DNA of 64,000 bases. Origin: Wyeomyia smithii. Taxonomy: Eukaryota; Arthropoda; Insecta; Diptera; Culicidae. Every line of letters starts with the position of its first letter. The first letter of the stretch is position 1. Under the pieces are notes generated by a model. That model was not told the origin of the DNA. It was given only the letters and a program-made list of their open reading frames with translations, and did no database searches. The stretch is from assembly GCF_029784165.1 (NCBI RefSeq), contig NC_073696.1, positions 46,517,858 through 46,581,857 on the forward strand, read 5' to 3'. Both the position numbers and the translations under genes were made by a program. This document shows, in pieces, positions 10,171-21,754 of the stretch.

Positions 10171-11790
10171 ACCTTCCATGAGAAATCACCATCCGAAAAA
10201 AGTCAATTTTTTTCAAAGCAAACGTTATCCCGATTCCAGATATACTCTTATTGGATGAAATTTTTACACTTCAGCCTATTTTCCTGAAATCGTCAAAAAT
10301 CTGTCCACGTGGTATGTGGATGGCCCCTAAGAAACTTTTCTGATAACACCAAATGATTGAATCTAACCAAACAGCATTTTCGATAAATTTTCAAGTAGAA
10401 AAGTTTCCGATGTTGAACAATCTCACAATGGATAAACGATTCTGTTGAAGAGTGTCATCGTTATTTATTATATTTAACATAAACTAATGCTATTGAAAAT
10501 TATACTGGACGACAAAAGCGAAGCGAAATGCTGCCCTAAAGCTCAAAATAACTAATTTCATTAGGAAGATTATAGCTTTTTTACCATTACTGATAATTGT
10601 GCCATTGTCAAAACACGTCAACTTACGTTAAAGTGTCGCATAGTAATTGTTCACCGGGTTCGTCGCTTCAACGAAAAAAATCATTTATTTCGCTGAAAAA
10701 ATATTGCTGGCAAGGGGCACCTAAATTCACAGGATTGGTTAAAAAGCTATAATCTCTATTTTTTCCGGTTGGAACTTTAAAGCAAAACCTGTCTTTACCA
10801 GAATAGCGTAAAAATTAAATGTTACCTTTTAATGTTATTAATATTATATACGTACAACATGCTTAACTATCCTAAATAACACAGTATTTTGAAAGGGGAA
10901 TTAAAAGCTATCAGAGTATTTAGAAAACGGTTATAAGAGCTATTTCTTTTTTCTTCATCACTCTACAGATTCGGATTTTCTGAAGTTAAAATGAAAATCA
11001 ATAATTTTCCAATTACCAACTTTTGTTCTGCCGAAGGACCGTGTTCTCATGCTATTACTAACATATAATTAGAAGAAAAATGAAAATCACTGATGGGCGT
11101 CATGTTTCGTTTTTCGTATTTTTTTTTTCGACTTTGCGAGTTAGATGAGCCGAAGGACAAATAACAATCACAGCTCCTTCTGAGAATTTGTAGCCTCCGC
11201 TTCCACCATCTGCTTACTGCTTTCTGGCTTCAAGAGTAATACCGTTTGCTGCTGCTACTACGTGAGTCAAATTGAAAATAGGCATAGGCGGTGGCCGTAG
11301 GTGGCCAACACCATTTTTGAAACACCAATCTGAGAGAATGATTAAAATAAAACTGGGAAAAATTGGATCCCAAAAATAAGTGAAATACATGTAATATATA
11401 AGATTGAGATGATATAGTGTGTGATAAGTGTGAGGATGTTTACCAAAGAAACCGCAGTAACACAATTGTTTAATTTATTTTGATACAATTTCTCGATTTA
11501 CAAACTTTCTGTATCATGTGACGTACATGTTTTCAATAAAACTATCGAATGTTCTAAACTTTTTCAGCATAAAGTAGGTAAATATGTGTTCGAGATAATT
11601 GTTTTCTACTGAACAGTAAAGGTATGAAACGAAAGTAACAAACAAACAGAAAATGCTTGTTGTCATACTACGCACTTGAAGCACACCAAATACGATGTGC
11701 AATTATCACAATAATAATCATTTGCGATATAAGTGCAAGATAAAACTGATTCGCTCTGTTAATAACAAAAATTGTGATGAATGCGGAAGC
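10171..11790. other. Intergenic DNA with repeat remnants
   Basis: No gene supported. Near 10285-10325 is the motif TCCACGTGGTATGTGGATGG, found inverted near 18566-18590 and again in the repeat at 21950, a common interspersed family in this window. Segment 10545-10760 is related to 25590-25740. The remainder is AT-rich. Confidence 0.4.
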
Positions 11791-11882
11791 GAAACATAAA
11801 TAAAACAGTTTTTACCGGAAAACTGACATTTGTCTCGTGACTTTGTGCGCGAACTAGTAGTTCACAGTAGTTAACCCACGAT

Positions 11883-12323
11883 ATGATGTCCATCGCACGA
11901 AGGCTTGTCATTTGTTTAACGGTTGCCGGTATCGTTCTCGTGGAAACTTTACCACCGCCCCTGGCCATGCTTGCGATGAACCCCGAGCTGCGCGAGAAAG
12001 CCATGCAGATAGTGGAAAGCGCGTTCGCCAATTCGGAGCTACGGAACAATCCCCAAATCAAAATCCTCCGGGATAATATGGCTTTGTTTCGTAGCCTCAG
12101 CAAAAACGTTGACCTGGCCGGACTTTTGCCGGTGCTCGCTGGCGGAATCGGTCGTGGTGGGCCCGGTTTTGGTTTTGGTTCAAATGGAGCGGATGACGGA
12201 ATGAATCCGCTGCCTGGACGACTGGGATGCGGTGGAATGCAACGCGGTTCAAAGAAAGCTGGAAAAACATACCGAGAGGATGAGGTCGAAGATTTGAAAC
12301 GTGCTTCTAATACTGGGAAGTGA
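11883..12323 (+). CDS. Small secreted protein, family not recognised
   Basis: 146 residues from the first of two adjacent in-frame ATGs (11883, 11886). Residues 1-23 are a signal peptide (MMSIARRL plus a hydrophobic core ending VETLP). An amphipathic middle follows (NPELREKAMQIVESAFANSE, then ILRDNMALFRSLSKN), likely helical. A glycine-rich segment (GGIGRGGPGFGFG) comes next, with one cysteine in the last third, and the tail is charged (EDEVEDLKRASNTGK). A poly(A) signal AATAAA is at 12385-12390. GC and codon use are higher than in flanking DNA, supporting a real gene. No R-x-K-R site, so it is distinct from the Gly-Tyr peptide family. Function unknown. Confidence 0.7.
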   Translation: MMSIARRLVICLTVAGIVLVETLPPPLAMLAMNPELREKAMQIVESAFANSELRNNPQIKILRDNMALFRSLSKNVDLAGLLPVLAGGIGRGGPGFGFGSNGADDGMNPLPGRLGCGGMQRGSKKAGKTYREDEVEDLKRASNTGK

Positions 12324-12399
12324 AAAAAGTTTGTGTGATGCCCATGCTCTAGTGTCATACCAACTATTTTTTTCTGGTTATTATAATAAACAAAACAAT

Positions 12400-12777
12400 A
12401 GTCCATGTGCTTCGATCAAAATGGAAATATCCTGAAAAGATAACAATCTGTAGGAAATTCTCACGGTCTGCCGTCAAACCTATGTCTGAAAACCACTCTA
12501 GCGTGTAAATTCTCAAGCAGCTCATGGTCTTTGGTGCCCACCTGTTAAAGGTTATTGTCCAATGCAATTCCTGGTTCACGATATTCATGGTTAAGCCAAC
12601 AAGCGATAACCTTTGTGAGTAATGCTTTGCACACTCCGAAACGGAGTAAAGTTTAGCAACCATCGAATGTGGCATTTGATCTGATTAATGCATCCTACAA
12701 AACACCCTGAAAGTACATTGCACCATACTCGAGCGGGCGTAAGGTTGACCCAAAAAAAAAAAAAAACTAAGCAGTAA
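12400..12777. other. Spacer with A tract
   Basis: No gene seen. Includes a poly-A run at about 12752-12766 just before the long hairpin. Confidence 0.35.
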
Positions 12778-13133
12778 TAATAAAACTGGTTCACAACTGG
12801 CGACCTTGGGGAAAGTATGAGACAGACGAGGTGATTTAGCCGATTCTTCTCGATCAATGGTGTTTCGTCTTGATGGTCGGCTTGTAGATTTGATGATGTT
12901 TCTGCCTTCGTTTCGAGTCTTTCTAGCTCGTCTGTAATAATCTAGTCAACTCCATTATGCATCCGATTGATTATTACAGACGAGCTAAAAAGACTCGAAA
13001 CAAAGGCAGAAACATCATCAAATCTACAAGCCGACCATCAAGACGAAACACCATTGATCGAGAAGAATCGGCTAAATCACCTCGTCTGTCTCATACTTTC
13101 CCCAAGGTCGCCAGTTGTGAACCAGTTTTATTA
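12778..13133. repeat. Near-perfect 165-bp inverted repeat (long hairpin)
   Basis: Arms 12778-12942 and 12969-13133, with a 26-base spacer at 12943-12968. I found only two mismatches over the part compared closely. The outer end is TAATAAAACTGGTTCAC and the inner end GAGCTCG/GTCTGTAATAATC-like. Such a palindrome is normally unstable, so it may be a young foldback element. Open frames across it are palindrome artefacts. Confidence 0.9.
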
Positions 13134-14006
13134 GGGTCTCCTACGAAAGGCAGAATATCAAAAGGCAGAATCACGAAAGGCAGAATCACGAAAAGCAGAA
13201 TTACGAAAGGCAGAATATTTCATAAGGCAGAAAAACGAATGGCAGAATCACAAAGAGCACGAATGGCAGAATCAAAAAATGGTCTATTTTCTTTCTAACA
13301 ACACACACTCGCGGCCTTTGGCCGACTCTATTGTCCAAGTGTATGCTGTCCTTACTCGCTACCGCTCGTTCGGACTTAACTGAGGGAAAGAAAACCTGTT
13401 TGAATAATCCTAGAAAACCAGTAGATCAGTTGTTTGTATGCGAGAGGGCGCCGCTTCCGACGGCGGGTCGGCGGCCGTCTCGGACCACGGAAACCACGGC
13501 GGCTTTGTGCCGCCTCAGTTCCTTGCCCTCGATTATGCGTCTTCGCCGCATGAGTTATTTATGTTAATTATAACCAACAAACCGTTGAGACTAGTGTAAG
13601 TTATACCTAACATCGAAAAATTACTATCCGCGATGCCGTGAGAGTCTTTAGAACTTGAGCCAAACCAGTTTGCGCGTTTCGGATCTAATAATTAGGCTTG
13701 ATTTGCACCTTCCATCAAAACTGGTCATTGCTTGTGACAAGTTATTATGTCTGGTTACCAAATAATATTAAATAATAAATTTAAAGTAGCAGCTTTGATA
13801 CCGTGACCAGGATTCGCACCAATTTGCCATCACGCACTTGGCTATCGTGAGTCAGGTTTTGCTACCAGTGATTCTGCCTTTCGTGCCCTTCGAAATTCTG
13901 CCTTTTGAAATATTCTGCCTTGTGTGTACGGTCATTGAGTTCTGCCTTTCATGATTCTGCCTTTCGTGCTTCTGCCTTTCGTGATTCTGCCTTCTGTGGC
14001 GAACCC
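13134..14006. mobile_element. 873-bp element with subterminal AGGCAGAA repeats
   Basis: Ends are GGGTCTCCTACGAAAGGCAG (left) and, as reverse complement, GGGTTCGCCACAGAAGGCAG (right). Eight AGGCAGAAT(C)ACGAA-like units follow the left end (13145-13275) and seven inverted units precede the right end (13868-13995). Repeated subterminal motifs of this kind usually bind a transposase. The left end abuts the long hairpin at TTA; the right flank is AGT, so no clear target duplication. The centre (13440-13550) is GC-rich with small hairpins and has no coding sequence. Superfamily uncertain; PIF/Harbinger-like GGG ends are possible. Confidence 0.75.
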
Positions 14007-15900
14007 AGTTGACTGCATACTGTCTTTGTCCTGCTTTATCTGGTTAGCCTTGTGATTGAAGGAAGGAAACTGTTCCCTTTCAAAAAGGTTACTTTACCTT
14101 CGACGGCGTTTTTGTTTTTTCATTTATGTATACCAATGCGATGGCATTTATCCAACTCGAAGAAATAATTTATCGAATGAAAAGTTTCACTATCACTATA
14201 GTGATAAAAATCAGTTGAAGCAATCTCAACAAACCGATGAGTTAATGACCGACATTTGCGGTAATTACTCAAAGTATTTACGTTGTTTAATAATACAGTT
14301 GACATTGTCTGTTTGTTCAAGCAACAAACTGGTTTAGAGTTGAGCACATGTTTAAAATTGGATCACATTTTGAACAGGTTTCTCTATTTATCACATTACG
14401 TGTTTCGAGTTTATCAATTCCAGTGGGTCAAGTGATTCTTACAACTGATAAGTTGGGACAGCATTGTACTTTTAAACCAATTCGGAGGTTTAACAAAATA
14501 ATGTTATAATTGTAAAAGTGCCTAAAATTTTCAATTTAAAACGTTGAAAGTTGAGAGAAAATAAAAAAGAAAGGTAATAACATAACTCAAAAACGTACAA
14601 AACTCTATTATAAATAATCTCATAGAAAACTGACACAATTACGAACCAAATGAGGAATGTTTTCAAAGAGTTAAAAAACTTGTACTCTAGACTTATAATT
14701 ACTGAACCTGAAACTGAGTTGCTGAGATATATGGTGTCACTATAGAGAAATCATATTTTTCTAGTTCTACGCTTCACAGGCCCGCTTTGATCAATAGTAT
14801 GTGAGATGCGACATAGCATTTCCTCAACTGGACCGCCGCTAGAGAAGAGCGAGACATTTCGCGCAGAATATTTGCTCTTCGTATACTGTGAGTTGATGCG
14901 AGAAGTGCCAAAATGTTCATAGCTTAATCTAACGTTGAAATCTCTGCAATCTAACTGAATGATAATTGTCCACTTCAATGGGGGACCACCGACGAATGGC
15001 GTTCTGTTGCGTGGAATAAATAATTTAGTGACGATCTGACAGTTTTGATTCGTAATAAATAGAATTTTGAAAAACATTCTCTTCCCCTATGTGTTTGTAT
15101 GTTGTTTCGTTCGGAAATGAATCACCCATTGGATAAGCCCACAATACCGGTTCATGCGAGTAAAATTTTCAATGTCATGGATGTAAACAAGAAAAAAGGC
15201 CCGCTGCTGGTGTGAATAAACTCTAAACCAGTTCTCTGGTAGACGATGACGACGATGACGGCGATGGCGGCTAAAGGCGAGGCCTCCCACTTGACGGTGG
15301 AAGATTGTTTTCGTTTGTCTGCATGCCTGTCTGCATTCGTTTTTGCAGCCGAAACAGAACGTAGCTAGCTAATTATTGGGTTCGATTAATTTAACTGGTT
15401 TTATAAGGTCAGTGTGCCATTAGTTTATATTATTACTGACGCGTTTCAACGATAATACTATAATAAGCTTAATGCGGAAGGTAATTTTACTACCTAGGAG
15501 AGTTTTGCATTAATCAATTTGAAATTATACCTAAAGATAATGTTAATGTAAAACAAGCTTACCATAATTGTTTACCTCTTCCATACCAAAGTTTCATACT
15601 TAAGCACATGTACCATTCGATCCCTCATCCAGAGGTTATTTACCCTATTGTATAATTTTATGACTTTGTGTGACCGACCGACCAGACAAAGGAATACCCA
15701 GCATGACCACAGGAATGACTACCTACCCTTGACTTTAATCGTCAAATTGAGACACTTCTAACACTTGCTTGTAAATTAGTCGGTATGAGCTCTAAAATTT
15801 ACGCGCTATCTGCATAAGCATGAGCATATGCGTTGTCCAGAAAATTTCAACCAACAATTGTATCGTTTGTTAACTCCCTGGAATGATTTTGGTTGATTTT
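14007..15900. other. Intergenic region, no gene recognised
   Basis: Only short open frames without family features. A minus-strand frame at 14751-15077 has no signal peptide or recognisable motif. Runs of GACGATGACG near 15243 are simple sequence. The last 200 bases lead into the TATA box at 15911. Confidence 0.35.
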
Positions 15901-15910
15901 GCAAACTTGG

Positions 15911-15946
15911 TATAAAAACCGAGCTGAAAAACTTGGACTTGTCAGT
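15911..15946 (+). promoter_or_regulatory. TATA box and initiator of the two-exon Gly/Tyr gene
   Basis: TATAAAAA at 15911-15918 and TCAGT at 15942-15946; the A of the initiator is 33 bases from the TATA start. It gives a leader of about 79 bases before the ATG at 16023. Confidence 0.7.
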
Positions 15947-16022
15947 AGTTTAGTGGACCAGATCCAGTAGTATACTCAGTAGTACTAGTGTTTAGTAGTC
16001 TAGCTAAATTTACTAAGTGAAA

Positions 16023-16572
16023 ATGAAGCTTGTTTTGTTAGTGGTCTTATTAGTGCTGGGAATTGTGAATGCTGCATCAACTGACGATGAGGACGTTGCT
16101 GGTCCAAAATCTACGGAAGCGGCTGAAGAGCGAATTTTCGACTTGAGCAGAAAATCTAGACAGTTATTAGGTTTATAATTTGCTGCTGAGAATTGACAAT
16201 CAAGTAATCACAATTTATTATTCATAAATTTCAGGCTCAGCACTGGGATACTCACCGTATGGTTTTAACCAAGGCTATGGAATGGGTAATCCATATTCTG
16301 GTTACTCGGGTTACTCCGGATATCCAGGAATTGGTGGATATCCGTACGGTGGAAACGGAAACGGCCTATCCGGTTATGGACTGTACGGAAATGGGCTCTA
16401 CTCTGGCGGACTAGCAAATCCTGGTTTTGGCTCGCTTGGCCTGAGTCCGTTTAACGGTGGCTACAATTCTCTTCCTTACAATGGTGCGCAACCGCTCTAT
16501 AATGATCCTTACAGTGCGATTCCACCGAGGGGATTTTTTCCCGGAGCGCCCTACAATAGACGACCCTTCTGA
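16023..16572 (+). CDS. Two-exon Gly/Tyr/Asn-rich secreted peptide precursor
   Basis: Exon 1 is 16023-16170, intron 16171-16234 (64 bases, GTTTAT to TTTCAG), exon 2 16235-16572, giving 161 residues; a single-ORF view misses exon 1. Residues 1-18 (MKLVLLVVLLVLGIVNAA) are a textbook signal peptide. An acidic propart (STDDEDVAGPKSTEAAEERI) leads to basic LSRKSRQLLG, a possible processing site. The mature part is rich in Gly, Tyr, Ser, Asn and Pro with GYSGYSGYPG and GLYGNGLY repeats and ends PYNRRPF. AATAAA at 16647-16652 is the likely poly(A) signal. A cuticle, chorion or antimicrobial role is possible but not shown. The coding phase joins exactly across the intron, which supports the model. Confidence 0.8.
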
Positions 16573-16659
16573 CGATGACGAGCTCTTCAAATGATTAACC
16601 AAAGGAAACCTGAAATTCAAACAGTTATGCGATGGATTTTGTATGAAATAAAGGAAATG

Positions 16660-18735
16660 CGAATCAACTCGTTTGTTGGTTCATTACTAACCAAATCAAA
16701 CTTACCTATGATGTTGAAGGAGTCGGTGAAAACACCATTCAGTCACAATAGGAAAGATAATCTCAACAAAGATCAGATCCAAATGTCTTTATTACTGGCA
16801 ATTATTCAGTTTCCCACGAGCCCGCGATAGGATATTACGACCTGCAGTGAATCTTATATCTTTGCAACCGACGTGTCCATAGCAAAATAAATACTAAGGC
16901 ATATCTTACTTCCACTCTAAACTTTATATGAAATTATGATCTTACCAGCTCAGCGGCGTTTACTAAATAGTGGGGATTTAGGTCCATTTTTCTCAGTGTC
17001 CAGTTTGCGGAAAATACACAAATAAAACATCAAATTTATCACAAAATCATTGAAAAAGGAAACAAAATACGCTTACCTGATCTCGTAGAATGGCCCAGAA
17101 ATATAGTAAACTTAGCAAAATTAAACCTAAATTTTGTGGAACAAACCATTTTTTACAACGCTTCCATATTCATCTCTGCTCGCACTTTTATCTCACGATG
17201 GCCCAATATCCATCATCCGATTCATGGTTTTAGTAAACGAACGTAGCCACAGAGCGTCGTAGTAGGTCACCTTGATATCCGCTGTAGTTGTTTACGTACA
17301 CCACCGGTAACCTAGGTAACGATAGCAGTGCAGAATTCAACATTATTTGTATGGTGTAAAAACACTAAGTTGTGGTATTGATATAACTGTTTGAATATTA
17401 GTATTATTCAAAATATTTAAAGCATTCAAAGCAATAACAAAATTATATGCAGCGCCGCAAATCATTGTGGTCTATGCCAATAATTCAACCATTGAATGAT
17501 CTGGCAACTTTCAATTATCCTCAACGCAGTATAAACAGATAAGAATACGTTCAGTCGTGGTTTAGGATTTGTGAAAATTCATCTTATACCTATATTTCTA
17601 CCATTTAGAGTATTTTTTTTTTTTCAAGAATGTGAGATGAGTACATCGAAGGTTATAGCGCATACTAACAGACGTAACATTGGTATCTTGCTCCACCGCC
17701 ACAAAAGTTTCCAATCGAATAATAGTCATCGCACGACAATAGCATCTGGGGCGCTGTCATGCAATCTCATACATATTTTGTAGTTCCCATGCAGGTACGC
17801 TAGCGCTAATGTCGAAATACGCAGCGCGAACACGGCAGCAGATGGTGCAACTTTTACTAACGTGGAGTATTAGTACACCCAAAAGAAACGAGGAAGATTT
17901 TGTTACTTCATAGCAACATTGTATTACTTTTTGTGTTCTATGACCCCGCATTCTACACAAAGTGTAATAACCAAAAAGTAACAAAATATATGCTGGCACG
18001 CTTGTATGTGTTTCTGTCGGAGAACATACAACCAACAACCGAAATGCAGTTGTATCGAGACTTCACTCGCTGCATTTGTATTGATGTAACGATCAGGTTC
18101 TTTATGTTCCCTTTATTCACACATAATCAGAATCTCAACCGTCAACCTTCAATGTTTAATTAGAAACACTTTTGTTCCGTTCCTCAGTGGTAACTTGAAA
18201 TGGAAATATGTAATACCGGTAATACCATGTGATCAGAGTTGCCGGTTTTGCGAATGTTGTTCTAGACGGGCACGCGTTTTGTATCTTCAAACTGGTCCAA
18301 ATGAGTTTCCATGAACCAGTGAGTGTGTGTGTTTTAGATAGCTTGCAAGAAAGTGAATGTTTGTGTTTTTCTCTAACGCAGTTTACAGATCGTGATGTGA
18401 TTTCAAGACGCATTTAAAGTCTTTGAAATCATCAACGTTTGCATACTGTATGACGGGGGAAAACGCCGCTTGGCAGCTCTTATCATATTTTTCTCTACTC
18501 CGTATGCATACAACGAGCGAACTAATACACGCACACCGGATGAATTGTAGATAGAAGAAACTAGTAAGGGGCCATTCACATACCACGTGGACAGATTTTT
18601 GACGATTTATTGCCTTTTAAGTAACAGATTTGTTATCTAAAGGGCAATTTTGCGCTATTGCATATAAAGTAATAGGAATTGAGTGTATCATTCGAACGAC
18701 TATTATATTGAAATTTGCATGTCCGCACGAAATTT
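16660..18735. other. Intergenic DNA with one weak promoter-like site
   Basis: TATAAACA at 17530 followed by TCAGT at 17551 resembles a core promoter, though the spacing (23) is short. A 47-codon frame beginning at the ATG at 17638 has no signal peptide and is not supported. The TACCACGTGGACAGA repeat motif lies at about 18580. No other gene seen. Confidence 0.35.
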
Positions 18736-18739
18736 GTCC

Positions 18740-18960
18740 TGATTCTCCTGGTGGCAGTCTACGGCCATGAGTGTTGCTCAATGAAGGAAACCGATTGGCG
18801 AGCACGTGGAGTCTCCGAGCGTAGGATCCTGCTTTCAATACTTGGCTGAAAACTGGAGAATGGAGTAGGGAGCATACCAACATGCAGATACTATCAATCT
18901 GACAAAATACGGTAGACTACAGTGGGCTGGCCATGAATGTCGGAGGAGCAACCAGCGAAG
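18740..18960 (+). mobile_element. RTE-like LINE 3' fragment
   Basis: Translation with one or two frameshifts gives VYGHECCSMKETDWRA, a LSxLG-like stretch, and LQWAGHECR, matching the C-terminal region of the LINE copy at 28.85-29.15 kb (YGHETWTMLEEDLQA and QWAGHVVRMPD). Only the C-terminal part is present and no 3' tail was identified. Confidence 0.6.
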
Positions 18961-19096
18961 ATAATATTCAGTAGAGATTCCGACAGAGGTGAAAAAACAT
19001 CCAAATACGTTTAAAACAGTGATTCTTTTAAACATTTTTATTTCCAGAATGTGGAATTATATATTTATTTAGTTATGAAAAAGCTGTATCTAGTAG

Positions 19097-19338
19097 AAAA
19101 TGTTCTCAGCAAAGCAAAGCCTTGGTGCTACATTCCGTATCGGAACTCGACCTTCTGTTCATTATACACAGACTTCGCAGCCAACTGTTGAGTGTACAGG
19201 ACAATTGCGGGGCTAGCGCTACGATCCTACTTACACTAACAGTCTCTCCCGAGCCGAGACTCGAACATACGACGACTGGCTTGTTAAGCCAGCATTGTAC
19301 CACGAGACCAGCTGGGAGAATAAAAAAATGTTCTCAGC
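19097..19338 (-). mobile_element. tRNA-derived SINE with perfect 14-bp target duplication
   Basis: AAAATGTTCTCAGC occurs at 19097-19110 and exactly again at 19325-19338. Between them, on the minus strand, is a tRNA-like head: CTCCC/GGGAG acceptor pairing, A box TGGTCTCGTGG (19310-19300), anticodon stem GCTGGC/GCCAGT with loop TTAACAA (Val-AAC-like), and B box GTTCGAGTC (19266-19258). A body of about 140 bases follows and ends in TTTGCTTTGCT rather than poly(A). The degenerate acceptor and long body argue against a functional tRNA. Pol III transcription from A and B boxes is the family norm. Confidence 0.85.
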
Positions 19339-19371
19339 TTACAATTGAAACTAATAGAATTGCTTTAAGTA

Positions 19372-20184
19372 GGGTAACGGGGGTATTTTGGCCAGCTTTG
19401 GGAAGTGTTCGCACAGTTCATTAAAAACAAACACAGTTTTTCAACATAAATACCGACTCTATTATACCATTGTTAAAAGCTAAGTGTCTATTTTAATATA
19501 CACCGTTCAACAATGCAATACATTGAAAAATATCCTAAAAAAATCAAAATTTCTACGAAGTACTCAAAACACATTTTGGTCCACCAAATTTTTACTTTGG
19601 CCCACCTTTATATCGTCTTGTATGGAAATATTTCGGACTAATTATATTTAAGATCATCATCGGTATTTTTAGAGCGAAAATAATGGGTTTGAGGAAAACA
19701 TCCTTGTGCTGTGATTTTTTGTAAATTTTAGGCATTTAAAAATGAAATGATTTGGCTTATAGCGGTTTGACAGCCAGTCTCATCCAATTTCATATCATTA
19801 AATGTGATAAATTAAGAAGTAATTACCTGTAAATTGTCACAAGCTGCTTCTTTGTTCACGTGCAACGGCCGAACGGTAAACAAAGAGATGGCAAAATTTG
19901 GCATGGCCAAAATATGTTCGCTTCAAAAAGAGGGAAACATATTTCGGCCATGCGTTTAACCACATTTTTAACTTTTTTTTTTGAACATATATGAACTAAT
20001 TCCAAAATAACACTACCTAGAGCCAGTTTTTCGTCGAAAATTATAATGTAGTATGATTCTTAGGTGTTTTATTCAATGTTGCATGCATAGTTTTCTAATA
20101 TTCATTGAAATTATCAGATAAAATGGGTAAAATGTTACCGCGTGGGCCAAAATATGCATTTGGGTCAAAATACCCCCGTTACCC
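19372..20184. mobile_element. TA-flanked 813-bp element, family GGGTAACGGGGG
   Basis: Terminal inverted repeats GGGTAACGGGGGTATTTTGG at 19372 and its complement ending at 20184, each flanked by TA (19370-71, 20185-86). There is no transposase. The interior has inner inverted pieces (GGCATGGCCAAAATATGTT against AAACATATTTCGGCCATGC). The same element occurs inverted at 32380-34918. TA target and TIRs suggest a Tc1/mariner-type non-autonomous element. Confidence 0.85.
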
Positions 20185-20774
20185 TATTAAGTATTGATTA
20201 AGTATTAAGTATGACCTCAAAGCTAGAGCCACTTTATGGAAGAGTATCCAAGTAACTTCAAAGTTGAATAACTCCGAGCAAATCAACGTTATGGCATATG
20301 CGTAGTAGAGTTTTTATTTTCATCAAATGTGGCCTTCTAAATATCCCCAACAAGGAACCAATCACAATGTATGTGAAAATTATCTAAGGCGTCGTACACA
20401 AGTATGTAACAATACAACAATGTACCAATAAGTAACGCTGAACAACCTGCCCCTCTCCAAATTTTCAATTTTGAACAAACATGGCAGTTACGTAGCTATC
20501 TGAGCTACCGTAGACCGGGGTTTGATCAGCTGGGTGACTTTGATCACTCTACTTCTTCTTTCAATTTGTGATAAAAGGCGCTCATAGAGCTTGGGATTTA
20601 TCGTAATCTTCATTAATTGTGTTTAGATAAGTAAAAATTGCGACTATTCAAGCATTTTCTGCTATATGAAGAGTGTTTTTCATGCTAGAATTTAAATTGA
20701 AAAAAAAAAGGGTTTCTGAGCGGTTTTCATTGCAAACCAACAATCGGTTTAAGTAGATACAAAACAACATGCTA

Positions 20775-21754
20775 GGGTAGGGAACATATTCTAAGCAGCT
20801 TCAAAAACCGCCTGTGTAATAAGACGAAATACTCGAAATCTCTAAGTTGAAATACAAACATAAGTAGGGTAGGGAACATATTCTAAGCAGCTTTAGGAAC
20901 CGCCTGTATATTCAGACGAAATACTCGAAATGTGTTAGGTGAAACTCAAACAGGAGTATATCAATCTGTTCTCTATCGTTTTCTCTGTCAGAACTTGTTT
21001 TCAGATTGTAAAACTAAGTTAGCAAACTTTAACAATAATCAATCAAAGTTAACAATCGAGGGACACTATTCCAATCACCCCGAACCTATTTTAAGCAGTT
21101 TCCATCTGTTTTGCAGGCGTTTTTTTTGCACCCGAAGTGGCTCCTGAATGGCTGCAATAACGGTCGATTTGTTTCAATTGCAATTGTTCACAGATGTCTT
21201 TGTGATTAACGGTATTTCTTATATTCGTAAGACAGCTATACAATCAAAGTTTTCGTTTCCATCATTGAAATCGTCGATATTGATCAAAATGCAGGAGTTT
21301 GAGGCCTGTTCTCTTCGACTGATTAAAATAGGCGCTACTGCTTAAGCCGTTCCCTACCCTATATATTTGGTCGCTATCTTTTTCTCTGTCAGCACTTGTT
21401 TTCAGATTCTCAAACCGATTTAGCAAACTTTACGAAAATCGATTAAAGTTCCTATCGAGGGACACAATTCCAATAACTCCGAACCTTTTGAGCAGTTTGC
21501 ATTTGTTTTGCAGGGGATTTTCTTCAGCACGCAAATAGTGCCTGAATAGCTGCAACTTTTTTCGTTTGATGGGCTTTCGATTCGATTTTTCGATTCTTCT
21601 GTGGTAAACGGTATTTTATGTATTCGTAAGACAGCTAGTGAGTCTTTTCGTTCTCATCATCGAAATTGTTGATATTGATCAAAATTGAGGAGATTGAGGC
21701 CCGTTTATATCGACTGATTAAAATAGGCGCCACTGCTTAAGCCGTTCCTTACCC
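20775..21754. mobile_element. GGGTAGGGAAC element, outer copy
   Basis: Starts GGGTAGGGAACATATTCTAA after TA (20773-74) and ends in the complement of GGGTAAGGAACGGCTTAAGC before TA (21755-56). A second copy of the same family (20867-21359) is inserted 92 bases from its left end. Without it the outer copy is about 485 bases. The two ends share only about 11 terminal bases and then diverge. No coding sequence. Confidence 0.85.
20867..21359. mobile_element. GGGTAGGGAAC element, inner self-nested copy
   Basis: 493 bases with GGGTAGGGAAC at both ends, flanked by TA at 20865-20866 and 21360-21361. It interrupts the outer copy within a region corresponding to ACAxxAGTATAT of its own sequence. Same orientation as the host copy. 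Confidence 0.88.

Noticed and set aside
12957..13298. 113-codon open frame on the + strand with repeated KGRITKGRI
   Set aside because: It runs through one arm of the long hairpin and the AGGCAGAA repeat units, so its repetitiveness is a DNA-level artefact.
13140..14006. CRISPR-like array
   Set aside because: The repeated AGGCAGAA units have no regular unique spacers, are inverted at the other end and lie in an insect genome.
14751..15077. 108-codon minus-strand open frame
   Set aside because: No promoter, signal peptide, splice signals or family motif; the composition fits chance.
19240..19320. Functional tRNA gene
   Set aside because: The cloverleaf is imperfect and it is the head of a 214-bp retroposed unit with a target duplication.
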